Assembly: GCA_038277395.1 (NCBI GenBank)
Contig: CM076197.1
Location: forward strand, 87,061,050-87,125,049
Direction: 5' to 3'
DNA: 64,000 nucleotides
DNA from: Dryocosmus kuriphilus
Lineage: Eukaryota; Arthropoda; Insecta; Hymenoptera; Cynipidae
Below the pieces are notes generated by a model. The model saw nothing but the letters and a program-made list of their open reading frames with translations, did no database searches and was not told the origin of the DNA. The position numbers and the translations under genes were made by a program. Within the stretch, counting starts at the first letter, position 1; every line of letters starts with the position of its first letter. Shown piece after piece: positions 1 through 9,935 of the stretch.

Positions 1-1
1 C

Positions 2-18
2 CATAGCGGTCCAAGTCT
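2..18. repeat. Target-site duplication, 3' side of LINE copy A
   Basis: CATAGCGGTCCAAGTCT here matches CATAGCGGTCCAAATCT at 1952-1968 with one mismatch in 17. The two copies bracket the LINE exactly. Confidence 0.85.
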
Positions 19-212
19 TCTTTAGTGATAATGTTTCCCCTGAGGGTTTACATGGCTTCCGTTTTTTCCTTATTCCACTCTTACATTTTTTTAATACTTA
101 AATTACTATTTACATTTAATACCACTACATAGACTTTACTTATTTCTCTAAACTATTACTAATTTATATTCTATCGCAACTAAAAGCTAATTATCGGGTT
201 ATTCATCGTGTC

Positions 213-263
213 AGCGAACGAGGCATGTGATCGAACAAGGCATGTGTGCAAACGAGTCATGTG
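213..263. repeat. 17 bp tandem repeat, three units
   Basis: Units 213-229, 230-246 and 247-263 share the pattern cgaacrAGKCATGTG. It lies inside the long 3' region of LINE copy A. Confidence 0.7.
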
Positions 264-429
264 GGCGAGCGCAACTAAATCTACCAAAATTATCGAAATT
301 ATCGCATTATCAAAATAATAATATCGCACGCAAAAATTGCAGCCGTAATTTGCATTACTTATACAATTACTATCATTTCTATATTCTTAACGCTTCTATG
401 CGCTTTCCATTTCCGTTTTTACTTTCATT

Positions 430-590
430 CTATTTACTGTTTCTGACTATTTCACTCCACTATTTCACTCCTCTCACACTAACTCTTTTACTTTTTTACT
501 CCACTCACACTTACTCTTTAACTCTTTTACTCTACTCACACTTACTCTTTCACTCCACTCATACTCATCTCTCTATCACCCTCTAAACTC
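430..590. repeat. Degenerate CACTCACACTTACTCTTT tandem repeat
   Basis: Repeats of roughly 23-30 bp built from CACTCACACTTACTC and TTTTACTC, in the 3' part of LINE copy A. The open frame through it is only the repeat. Confidence 0.6.
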
Positions 591-621
591 TTCATCCATT
601 CTTCCCCCAAACCTTCTTCCC

Positions 622-1951
622 CTAATATCTCTTCCACATTCTCTTGCCAGCTCCCTTTCTCTTCCATCCCTCTTTTGCATCCATCCCAAACATGCTCCCA
701 CGTTTCCTCTTCCCACTGACATATTCTGCACTTTCTATTCTCCTCTTCTTCCCAATATCTCCTTCCCTTACCTCGTTTCCCAACCTAAATCTAGCAATTC
801 TCGTCCATCTCCTCTCTTCCCATCCCTTTTCCAAATATTTTGGTAGGCCTTCCTTCTTTATCACCTCATATCACTTATTGTATTTTGATTCCTCAATCGA
901 CCCCCATCTTCCATTCAGTTGTTTTTTCCTGTCCCTTTTATCCAATTCCTCAAACTTTATTTCCTGTCCATCTCCAATATCTCTATCTTCTAAGAATCCT
1001 TTTCTTTCCACTTCCCATCTCGTTAATTCTATCGCCCTTCCCTTCTTTCATCTATCTCCCTTAAGCATTCCCTCGCTAACTCTCCTCCCCTTCCCTCTTT
1101 TAACTTCACTTCAAACTTCAACGCTCTCTTTCCCGCTCTAGTACTCAATTTATCCCTTTGTGCTTCTTCTCTCACCATATACCCTGGTATCCTCCAGTCT
1201 ACTCCTAACGTCCATTTTATATACCTTTCTTGTATCCTCTCAATATCCACTCTTTCCTTCCAACCCATATCTCTGCTCCGTAGCTTAACACCGGCCACAC
1301 CAGTGTATCAAACAACCATATTCTCCTTCTCCAGTTTTTTTTTTAAACCTTTTTTTTCCGATTCCCCAAATCTGCTTCATTACTCCTGCTGCTTTTTTTA
1401 TCCTTTCTCTTATGTGCGCTCTGTGATCCCCATTGACTTGTAGAATATAACCCAAGTATTTAAACTCTTTTACTTCCTCTATCTTTACTCCTTTCCATCT
1501 TGCCGTCCACTCTTTTTTTCTATCCGCTCCTCTTCTAAACCTCATTATCTTCGTCTTTTCCGCATTTATTACCAACTTTTTCCCGTCTAAATATTTTTCC
1601 AATCCTGTAATTAGGTCCGCCATACCCTCCTCATTTTCCGCCATAATTACTATGTCATCTGCGTACGCCAGAGTATAAATTTTGCCACCTCCAATCTTAA
1701 CTCCTCCCAGCCTTTTCTCTTCATTTCCTCTTCCAAGTCTGCTATCAAGATGTTAAATAAGAACGGGCACAAAGGACAACCTTGTCTAACTCCTCTCGCT
1801 AACCAGAAACTTTCCCCTACTCGATCCGCTACCCTTACCTTGCTTTTTGTCTCCCTAAAAATTTCCGATAATCTCCTTACCAAACCCTCTCTTATGCCCT
1901 TTTTTATCATAATTCTTTCTATCTCCTCTCTGTCCAAGGAATCAAATGCCG
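622..1951 (-). pseudogene. LINE copy A ORF2 remnant: reverse transcriptase C-terminal half
   Basis: Broken ORF2 fragment in three or more frames. 1650-1951 encodes RT motifs including RGVRQGCPLCPFLFNI. The YADD catalytic box is at 1654-1665 but lies in another frame from the upstream part, so a frameshift separates them. 1285-1644 encodes the thumb region (EKTKIMRFRRG, FKYLGY), 1029-1298 the region with DWRIPGYMVREEA, and 700-770 a Cys-x2-Cys...His...Cys knuckle (CRICQWEEETWEHVW). The enzyme would copy LINE RNA at a nicked chromosomal target, but this copy cannot make it. The first residues upstream of AAFDS come from the target-site duplication, not the element. Confidence 0.8.
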
Positions 1952-1968
1952 CATAGCGGTCCAAATCT
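1952..1968. repeat. Target-site duplication, 5' side of LINE copy A
   Basis: Partner of 2-18. It lies directly upstream (minus-strand sense) of the point where homology to the RT coding region of the other LINE copies begins. Confidence 0.85.
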
Positions 1969-2896
1969 ATATTCATTTTTCTTTTTTTCGATCATTTATT
2001 TGTCTCTAAATCATCAGATGTTATTCATCAATAGGGGTAATTTTCAAAGCAAAAAGTGTAAAATTTGGTTTCTTCAAAGCTTCGAATTTGAAAGTGTCGA
2101 AATTTACGGTATTTGATATTTCAAAATTTTTAAATTGAAAACTACGAATTTGGGAAATGTCTAAATTCCTTTGATTAAAACATTTTAGAAACAGAACCCC
2201 GTTAAAATTAAATACAATAAGCTTTAATTGTGAGTCTTTGAAAACTTAAATTTTTCGATTTTCAATCAAAATAATACTTTCAACATTATAAGGGAAATAA
2301 TCTGAACTCTCTAAAATTCAAAGTTTTTAAAACTCGAATCCCCTCAGTTCAAAAATTCTTTGAAATTGTACGTTCTAGGTTTTAAAATCTTCAAAAATTG
2401 AATTTTCTAATGCTAAAAGCTCCAAATTTGAAGAATTTCGTTTAAAAAATGTTCTAGAATCGCCAGTAATAAAATCAAGAGGCTTCCAATTTAAAAAAAA
2501 CTATTGTTTTACAGGGATATTTTTTGTTACATCAAATATGAAAAATTTCCAAGACAGTTTGATATCTATTGTATCCTAATCAACTTTACAAGAATATTTT
2601 TGATTTATACAATATTTTTGCTAAACCTCTCTCATTGTATCTCATTATATCATTATATTCCGTTCTGTACTATACCATATCTATCTTGTTCTATCCACGA
2701 TTATTTTTGCCTTTTTTCCAAGAATACTATCGATTACTATGCCGTTCCTTTTTATCCTTATTCATCCACTTTATTTCACTTTTTTCAAGAATTTTTCTAC
2801 GAATCTTAACAAAGAATGGTATTTTTGTAAAGAAAAACAGGATAGAAAGTTATGCACAATGGATTAGAAAGGGATAGAACGTTTGTAACAGAATAA
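1969..2896. other. AT-rich intergenic stretch
   Basis: No recognisable gene. Homopolymer-rich A/T sequence with short degenerate repeats of the aaaTTTgAAAa type. Open frames around 2504-2877 have no recognisable motif and match simple composition. Confidence 0.5.
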
Positions 2897-3344
2897 ATAT
2901 TAGGCTGGAGAGAAAACAAAAAATTTTCTAATTTTTCAAAATAACAAGCAAAAATCTTTTTCTGAATATCAAAACAGGTCCCCATGATTTTTCTCAGATT
3001 TTTAGAACCATATCTTCAGTTAGCAGAAGCTTCTTGAAGTTTGGAACTTTGAAAGTAGTGCTTTTTGCGATATATTTCAATGTTGTTTCGACATTTCTTT
3101 ATCGAATCCTTTTTCCCTTTTCGAATTTATTTATTACAGTGTAGAAAAATTCTTGAAAAAACTTTTATTATACAAAAAATTTTGTTGCTGAATTATGTTA
3201 CGTAGAATATAATGTAAATCTACAAGTTAAAATTTTTGAGTCGTGAGCAATTTCGACGTGTTCATATAGTTTTTTTTATAGTCATTTCGAATTTTCGGTA
3301 AAAAATGATCGATGATGAGGGGTGAACCACTGCTGTAATCTGTT

Positions 3345-3547
3345 GTACACAGAAAAAAGCTGGATTTATTTTTTGCTGCTCCCTATATTTATCAGATCTC
3401 AATTCAATCGTTGCCGGGGTAACTTCATGTAATTGTTTTTTGTTTAAAAACTCAATTTAAGTTTTTAAGTCCTTTTTGGCTAAAAAATGCTGCGTCTCAA
3501 TTTTTGGTCAATATGTGACTCAAAATAAGTCCATGTTTTTTCTGTGT
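3345..3547. mobile_element. MITE family M1, copy 1
   Basis: About 200 bp with inverted ends TGTACACAGAAAAAA followed by CTGGATTTATTTT on the left and, reverse-complemented, CATGGACTTATTTTG on the right. The core contains TCATGTAATTGTTTTTTGTT and a GCTGCGTCTCAA block. Two relatives occur at 58636-58806 and 62480-62597. Confidence 0.7.
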
Positions 3548-3552
3548 ACACT

Positions 3553-3925
3553 CTTCCATGTAATCCCATGTAATCCTGTGTAATCCCTTTAATCTTATGT
3601 AAGCTCTGGATATCTCGTGTAATCCCATATAATATTATGTAATCTCTGGTAATCTCATGTAATCTCACATGTAATATTGTGTAATTTCTTTAATCTTATG
3701 TAATCCCTGGTTATCTTTGTAATCCCATGTAATATTGTGTAATCTCTGGTAGTCTCATGTAATTCCATATGTAATCTTGTGTAATTCCTTGTAATCTCTT
3801 GAAATCCCATGTAATCTATGTAGTCCCTGAAAACTTGTGTAATCCCATGTAATCCCATGTAATACAGTGTAATATGTTGTAATCCAATGTAATCTCGTTT
3901 AATCCCATGTAATTTTGTGTGTAAT
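3553..3925. repeat. Minisatellite of GTAATCYCATGTAATCTTGT-type units
   Basis: Roughly 370 bp of degenerate ~10-21 bp units built on GTAATCCCAT and GTAATCTCTG. A further short patch lies at 4380-4440. The minus-strand open frames (repeating R-D-Y-T-L-H-G-I) are products of the repeat. Confidence 0.8.
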
Positions 3926-4006
3926 CACTTGTCATATTAATAGATTAAATTTTGTTAACTGTTTGAATCCCTATTAAATACGAGGTCAAACGTTGAAACT
4001 AGTGTT

Positions 4007-4120
4007 GGGTGAGTTACTTTTTTTTAGTTAAATCGTTGCAGTTGCGTTACTTTTTTGAGTAACTCGTTACAGTTACGTTACTGAAAAAAGTAACTTCAAG
4101 TTCCCTTAAAAGTTACTTTA
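4007..4120. repeat. GTTAC-rich hairpin, possible transposon end
   Basis: Begins TAGTGTTGGGTGAGTTAC and contains the inverted pair GTTACTTTTTT / AAAAAAGTAAC around GTAACTCGTTACAGTTACG. Sequences of this style occur at hAT-type transposon ends, but no matching right end or 8 bp duplication was found, so the assignment is open. Confidence 0.35.
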
Positions 4121-5109
4121 AATTTAGCCTCCCTTCGATAGATATTTCTAATATATTCTTATATAAGCAATGAAACTTAACTTTTGGTTAAAATAAGGAT
4201 CTAAGTTAAGGAGTTACTGAAGGAAAATGTTTTTAAATAATTAAGGCCATGGACGTAAGAAGGTCTTGAATGTTCTAATATGATACAATGTAATTGCTAG
4301 AAAACCGTACCCAATTATTATTTCCTTAAAAGTAAAAAAAAACAAATTAAAACACAACTGTTTGTTCAATTGAGTAAACCCATGTAATCTCGTGCAGTCC
4401 CGTGCATACATTGCGTAATTCCATTTGTAATTCAATGTAATGTTGACGGGAGTAGAAAACAATATAATCATTCAATTTACCTTAATACTTATAAATAAAG
4501 TAAGAATACTTCAAATTCAAAATAAATATTTTAACTGCCGATTTTTGTTCAAAATTAAAATCTTGAAATTTTCCCTTTTATTCCATATTTTAAACCTTTA
4601 AGAAATAAAGTTTTTAACTGAATCTTAAATTGTTAATCTTACAGCAAATATGCATTTCATGTAGTATTTAATGTATATGCTATCTAGATGTATGAAAAAT
4701 CGACTGTTAAAGTATTTATTATAAATTTGAGGTATACTTTTACTTTATTTATAAGTAATAAGTATTTAGGTCAAATAAACCATTATGTTATTTTCCGCTT
4801 CGATCAACACTGAATTTATGTGTGGAGTAGTTCCGGTAAGATGAAAATATTTTTTAATTGTTGTCGAATACCACACTGAAATTCACATGCGAAAATTATT
4901 TAATTTGTCTTTGACTAATAAGTACCTTTAACGAAAAGAATTTTTATTGCTAGTCTTATCGAAATTTCGATATGAGTATAAAAAAAACTATATAATAACA
5001 TCAAAACTGCTGGCGACTCGAAAATTTTTTGAAACTGGAAAAACATTGTTTTACTTAAAGTATAAATACTTTAACGTGTACTTGTGGATTTATATGTATT
5101 TTTTGCTGA

Positions 5110-5543
5110 AATTGGTATGAAAAGGCCACTTTTTGATACCTTTCTTCGTTCTGTAAAATGGCACTTTATATGGCTAATTTCAAAATTGTCCTAAAACGAC
5201 TTTATAAGACAGTTTTGATGCGCGGTTCAAACTGCGCATCCAAACTGCCGCATAAGAGTCTTTTTAGAGCCAATGTTCTTAGATCAGGGGCATTTCTTTC
5301 ACTCGCTCTCAGGAGAGTGGCGTCATGTGATGCAAGAGCCTGGGGTGGATACGTAATTTAGTCAAGGTAATTTACGCGATTTTATACAGTAATTTACTAG
5401 GTAATTTAACATCGTTTATTTGAATAAACTTGTTCCTTCGTTCTTAATATTAAAATAAAGACAAAAATATAAACAATTTGACGAAGTATTTTCTTATTTT
5501 ACTAAAAAAAAATATCACCTCTGTACTTTTTCATACCAATTCC
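5110..5543. mobile_element. ~430 bp candidate MITE with TTGGTATGAAAA inverted ends
   Basis: Left end GAAATTGGTATGAAAAG (5110-5126) mirrors the right end, which reads GGAATTGGTATGAAAAAG when reverse-complemented (5527-5543). The interior has a GC-richer patch (5210-5350) and a GTAATTTAC-rich part. No transposase is seen. Confidence 0.5.
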
Positions 5544-6089
5544 AGAAAAAGAGAATGTATGCGGCTCGCGCCTACGGCTCATCAATTACATGCCACATAA
5601 ACTACTATTATGTTCTTTAAAGAACCTCCAAAAAGGACAAGAGAACAAAAGAGTTTTTTTACGACTTTGTAACACATCTCCGAAACACCGACTTTAAAAA
5701 AAAATTGTATTCTACGTAACTTTATTCATCGCCAAAATATTTTTCACAATAAAAGTTTTCTCAAATAATTTTCTACATTATCATAAATACATACGCAAAA
5801 GGGAGAATGATTCGAGAAAAAAATTACGATACAAAACCGAAATACATACATCGAAAAAATCACTGTTTCGAAAGTTTCTGCTAACTGAAGATATTGTTTT
5901 AAAAGTCTGAGAAAAATCAAGGAGACTCATTTTGATATGTTGCAAAATATATTTGAAAAACTAAAAAAAAAAAAAAATTTTCGCCCCACATTAATAAAGA
6001 TATGATAATATTGGTAGTGTTTTTTTTTCTCTTCTGCCCCTTGCTATAAATTTCTATACCAAACTTTCAATCACTTCCTTTTTTTTCAG

Positions 6090-6481
6090 AGGAGATGCAA
6101 GGGAGACTGAAATTAATTTTGCAATCGTGATATTCGAGGAGTTTCGAAGGTATCATCGTTAAAGTTGGGCCCCATTTAGAGAAAAGATCGATAGGGGCAG
6201 TGACTTTGACGCGACTTTGTGCACCCCGGAGAAGATGCCACCCTACGATTCCATCAACGGCGTTTAACGAGCGTCACGAGCAGCAACGACGACAGCGTCT
6301 TCACGAAGAAGAAGAGGCTCGAGTACCCTCGAGACGACCCTTCCAAACTCGAAGATACCTCTCGCTGCGGCCAAGCTACGATTTCTCCCCTAATTGAAAT
6401 CGAACCTCACGAATCGCGGTATTCGTGGCTGACAGACACGGAACGATAAATACGAAAACGAGAGAGGATGATCTAAGGAGG
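6090..6481 (+). other. GC-rich candidate host exon
   Basis: A strong splice-acceptor-like tract (CTTCCTTTTTTTTCAG ending 6089) precedes a ~390 bp block that is clearly GC-richer than its surroundings. A donor-like GGAGG|GTGAGA follows at 6481/6482. No single frame is open throughout. One frame is open between stops at 6207 and 6447 (76 residues, ending HESRYSWLTDTER), and another (LEKRSIGAVTLTRLC...) is open to 6397. I do not recognise the product. It may be an internal or 5' UTR exon, a retro-copy, or conserved non-coding DNA. Confidence 0.35.
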
Positions 6482-6764
6482 GTGAGAAAAATTAGGACTC
6501 ACTCCAACTTCCATTCAGAAACTTAAACGACCCTGACAACCTCCTTACTCTAAAGAAGCGGTTAATTGAAAAACGATTTTGATATTGGATATCTGTTAGA
6601 GAAACTTTAACAAAAAATGTAAAACGGGAATTAGGATTTTCATTATAGATATTTAATTTTCTTACGGGAATTTAAATTTTATTACTGAATTAAAAACAAT
6701 TTTTTTTTAGTTCAACAAAAGCGTAAAATTTCAGCCCTATAAAGTTTCTGCTCACGCAAAAAAA

Positions 6765-7120
6765 AAAACCTGTAGAATCTATAAAAAATCTGTAGAATCT
6801 ACAGATTTAATCTTTTGGAACAGCAGATTATTTCTGTATATTCTACAAAAAAAATTTTTCTAGACAAATCCTTTGAATTTACAGATAAAATCTGTAAATT
6901 CTACAGATAAAAATATATATAAACTCTACAGAGAAAAATCTGTAAAGTCTACAGACAAAATATGTAAATGCTGCAGATGAAATTGTATATTGTTTACATT
7001 AAATCTGTTAATTCTAAAAATATAATTAGTAAATTCTACAAATAAAATATGTAAATTCTGCAGATGAAATTTTTACATTGTGTCCATTAAATCTATTAAT
7101 TCTACAAATAATATTAGTAA
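6765..7120. repeat. Degenerate palindromic TCTACAGATAAAATCTGTA repeat
   Basis: About 350 bp of repeated CTGTARATTCTACAGAT motifs. Each is partly self-complementary (TGTAGA/TCTACA) and units become more degenerate towards 7120. Confidence 0.65.
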
Positions 7121-7339
7121 ATTCATGAAGTTTTATATAAAGCGCAATGAAGAATAGAAATATTTCATGTACAATACTTAATACAAAACTGCTCCTTAAC
7201 AATAATGGTAATATAATTATAATTAAGAATTGTATTAATTAATAAGGAAAAATTTTAATTATGTAAAAAAAGATGAACTAATTTTCTTTATATTAAGATT
7301 AAATAAAAATATTTCAAGAAGTTAAAAATTTTCGAAATT

Positions 7340-8555
7340 AATGACTCAAAATCCAATATTATATTCAATATTCTTAAATCATTAAAAATTATATGTTATT
7401 CATGGCTAAACAACTTTTCCAAAAATATTATGTAATTTTAAAATAAACGAATTTAATTTATATGAATTAAGTTTTTATTTAATATTTTTATTAACATAAA
7501 TATATTTTTTTATTTTAAGGGACAAACTTTAAAAGTAATATTATAAGAATAATTTAAATATTAAAAATATTCGAAACATAATGAAAAATTACTGAAGGCT
7601 TAAGAAAAAGTCTTCAAATCTTAAATCTTAAGCTTTTAAAAGAAAAATGATTTTTATTTTAAAATTTAAAAAAATTACAAAGATTATTATTATTATTAAA
7701 ATTATCATATATATTATTATTTATAATAGTTAATAAGGAACAGTTTGACAACACAGTTTGACAAAAAAAAAATACCGAAATATAAAATTCCCGACAGAAA
7801 ATTGTTATTTAATAAATATTAATTAAAAGCAATTTTTAAAAGATTTTAAAATTTGGGCCTTTTAAATTTGGGTAATATTACAAACTGTGGGGATTTTTCC
7901 AATTTGGAAATTTTCTTTTCGTCCATTTTATATTTAAGTATTTTTTGTTGTTTTTGCCCTTTCTAATTTATTAAATAATAGTAATAATAAGAATAATAAT
8001 CATTTAAAATTCAAAACAAATTTTAAAATGAAAGTCATTTTTCTCTCAAGCTAAGATTAAAGACTTTTTCTAAAGCTTTAAATAATTTTAAATGATGTTA
8101 AAAATATTTTTAATATTAATATTATTTTATAATATTTATTTAAAAGTTTGTCCCTTAAAACTAAAATAATTAATGAATTAATTAATTCTTTAAATTTATT
8201 TATTTTAAAATTGGATGTTACTTTTAAAAAATATATTTTTAGATATGAATAATATATGATTTTTGAAGCTTAATTTTCAATAATTTAAAACTATTAAATA
8301 AATTATTTAATTTCAAAAATTTCTATTTCTATTTTTATTCGAAAGTTTTAACTCAATTACTTTCGAAAAATTTAATTTGTATAAATGTTTTTAGTTAGTC
8401 CTGATGCAATTGTATTATAAAATATTTATAAAAGTTAACATTTTCGAATTTAATTGAGCTAAAATTTAATTTTATATTTAATATTTTAAAGTGATTAAAA
8501 ATTGAGTTTTAAAAATGATGTTATTTATATCTATAAATTAATATTAATTAATATT
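7340..8555. repeat. AT-rich inverted repeat (foldback-like), arms ~350 bp
   Basis: 7480-7700 aligns with the reverse complement of 8000-8170 through TTTTAAGGGACAAACTTT, TTAAATATTAAAAATATT, AGAAAAAGTCTT and AGAAAAATGA...TTTTAAAATTT, and similarity continues outward. The centre near 7750-7990 has ACAGTTTGACA twice. No coding capacity is seen. A direct-orientation copy of the right arm is at 9431-9935. Confidence 0.6.
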
Positions 8556-8569
8556 AAATTTTAATTGTC

Positions 8570-9430
8570 GTTATAAAAGTATTCCAAGTAGAAAGTGAAA
8601 CGGGAAAGAAGGAGGTAAAGAAACCTTTGAGGGACATAGGGCAAATGTCAGGGTGCAGGAGATAAAGGGGGTGGACAACAAGACAGGAGGAAAAAAAGCG
8701 AGGATGTACGTAGTCAAACTGGGAAGTGAAGTGGAGAGGAGAGAGGTAATGAGGAAAAAGAAGGTGCTTAGGGGAAGAAAAGAAAGAATTGATGAACATA
8801 TGACATGGAGGGAGGGAAGGAAAAGATGGTTAATAGGAGAGAGGGCTTGGGGGAGAGGAGAAAAGGGAATAGAGTTTGGTTTTGGGAGAGACATGTTGTG
8901 GGTGAATGAGACAGTGTGGATATGGGACGAAGAGAGAGAGGACTTGAAAATAGGTTTGCGGTCTCAGGGTCGAAGGGGAGCAGAGGTGACTAAGAACAGA
9001 GTAGAAACGCCCGCGGTTTGCGAACGAGATAAGAGGAAGAATATAGGGAGAAGGGAAAGAGAGTGCGAAAAGGGATTAAAGTAGTTTTTTGGAATGTGCT
9101 AGGGATGGATAAAGAAATTGGAAAGGCTGAGAGAAAGAGCAGGTCATACAGGGTAGAGAAGAGCCAAAATGATTCGTATAAAGGCAAAAGAAAAGTCAGT
9201 ATAGTCGAGGATTAATGTACCATCAATAGAATGGAAATGGTAAGGGAAACGGAAGCCCAAGGTCTTGAGCGGCAGTGCGTAGATTTAGATTAGAGATTAA
9301 GAAGTTATGTATATATAGGATAAGGTAGGAATAAGTATTTGTAAAATCTGCGCTGGATGTAAAGATGTGATGGTTATGTAATGACTCTCAAATCCGTAAA
9401 AGGGAGAGAGTATAAATAAACGAACTATTA
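8570..9430 (+). mobile_element. LINE copy B, internally deleted derivative
   Basis: Contains the end of ORF1 (8653-9084), the first dozen codons of ORF2 (GIKVVFWNVLG, compare MRVAFWNVSGL in copy D), then directly sequence matching the very end of ORF2 and the 3' UTR of copy E. The UTR ends with the family signature GGAAACGGAAGCCC...CTCAAATCCGTAAAAGGGAGAG and TAAATAAAC. The junction near 9100 removes almost all of ORF2 (~3 kb). The element lies between two direct copies of an AT-rich repeat. Confidence 0.75.
8653..9084 (+). pseudogene. LINE copy B ORF1 C-terminal fragment
   Basis: The 143-residue frame matches the C-terminal part of ORF1 in copy D: shared blocks RRKKK-LRGRKERIDE, MTWREGRKRW and WVNETVWIW against KKKALKGREERIEE, MTWNERRRKW and INGNVWIW. 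ORF1 products of such LINEs bind element RNA in a ribonucleoprotein; this basic, coiled-coil-following region is probably the RNA-binding part (inference). The N-terminal half is missing because of 5' truncation. Confidence 0.65.
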
Positions 9431-9935
9431 AAGTTGTCGGGAATTTTCCAGTTCGATAATTTTCAAATTCCGAAATTTTCCTTTTCGTCAGTTTTCTAAT
9501 GTGGGGCATTTTATTTTTCGACATTTTTCCATCGTCCCAATAATATTAATAATTAACAACAAATATATAATTTAAATAGATAGGCTTTATTTTCTGTCCT
9601 TTCTAGTTTATTTAATAATAATAATAATGGTGATAATAATAATAACCACTGAAATTTTTAAAAAAAATTTTTTTAATGAAAGTCATTTTTCTCACAGGCT
9701 TAAGATTTAAGATATAAGGCTTTTTTCTTAAGCCTTAAATGATTTTAAGTTATATTTGAAACATTCGCAATATTAATATTTATTTCTAATATTAATTTTC
9801 AAGTTTGTCACTTGAAATTAAAAAAATATAATGATTCATTTATTTTAAAATTAGTTCTTATTTTTGATAAAGACATTTTTAGATATGAATGACATATAAC
9901 TTTTAACAATTTTAAAACATATTTTGTCTGCAACA
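9431..9935. repeat. Second direct copy of the AT-rich repeat at 7870-8290
   Basis: Shares with 7870-8290, in the same orientation, GGGATTTTTCC/GGGAATTTTCC, AATTTTC-TTTTCGTC, CTTTCTAGTTTATTTAATAATA, ATGAAAGTCATTTTTCTC and TTTTAGATATGAAT. LINE copy B lies between the two. Confidence 0.65.

Larger units (their letters stand above)
19..1951 (-). mobile_element. LINE copy A, 5'-truncated non-LTR retrotransposon
   Basis: A retrotransposon copy read on the minus strand. It starts inside the reverse-transcriptase domain at the residues AAFDS and runs through RT, the thumb/connection region and a C-terminal CCHC-like zinc knuckle to a 3' UTR ending near position 19. The 3' UTR carries the family signature GGAAGCC followed by CCCTCA, also seen in the other four LINE copies. 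Both ends are bounded by a 17 bp direct repeat (2-18 and 1952-1968), as expected for target-primed reverse transcription with 5' truncation. The copy is diverged from the others and has several frameshifts. Confidence 0.85.
2897..5995. mobile_element. 3.1 kb element with ~350 bp imperfect terminal inverted repeats
   Basis: The segment 2897-3250, reverse-complemented, aligns along its length with 5655-5995. Shared blocks include TTCTACGTAAC, AATAAAAGTTTTCTC, TTCTGCTAACTGAAGATAT and CTGAGAAAAATCA. Outer ends read TATTA followed by a purine-rich GRGGCGAAAA-type sequence on both sides. The interior holds a MITE, a minisatellite, a GTTAC hairpin and another small TIR element, with no transposase visible. 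It may be a non-autonomous DNA transposon or foldback element later loaded with insertions, or two independent inverted copies of one repeat. Confidence 0.6.

Noticed and set aside
2504..2877. Overlapping 101-102 residue plus frames
   Set aside because: AT-rich composition yields Phe/Tyr/Ile-rich frames; no motif, no splice or start context.
3480..3858. Minus-strand open frames of 62-67 residues with repeating R-D-Y-T-x-L-H-G-I
   Set aside because: They are translations of the GTAATCCCAT minisatellite, not a gene.
3553..3925. CRISPR-like regular repeats
   Set aside because: No distinct repeat and spacer structure; a degenerate minisatellite in a eukaryotic genome.
4007..4813. Complete hAT element from TAGTGTTGGG to CAACACTG
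   Set aside because: Only a few matching end bases and no 8 bp duplication, so only the hairpin is reported.
8554..8894. Minus-strand frames opposite LINE copy B
   Set aside because: Antisense of the purine-rich ORF1 remnant.
8565..9437. Target-site duplication for LINE copy B (TTGTCG)
   Set aside because: Only six bases match, which is not significant in this composition.
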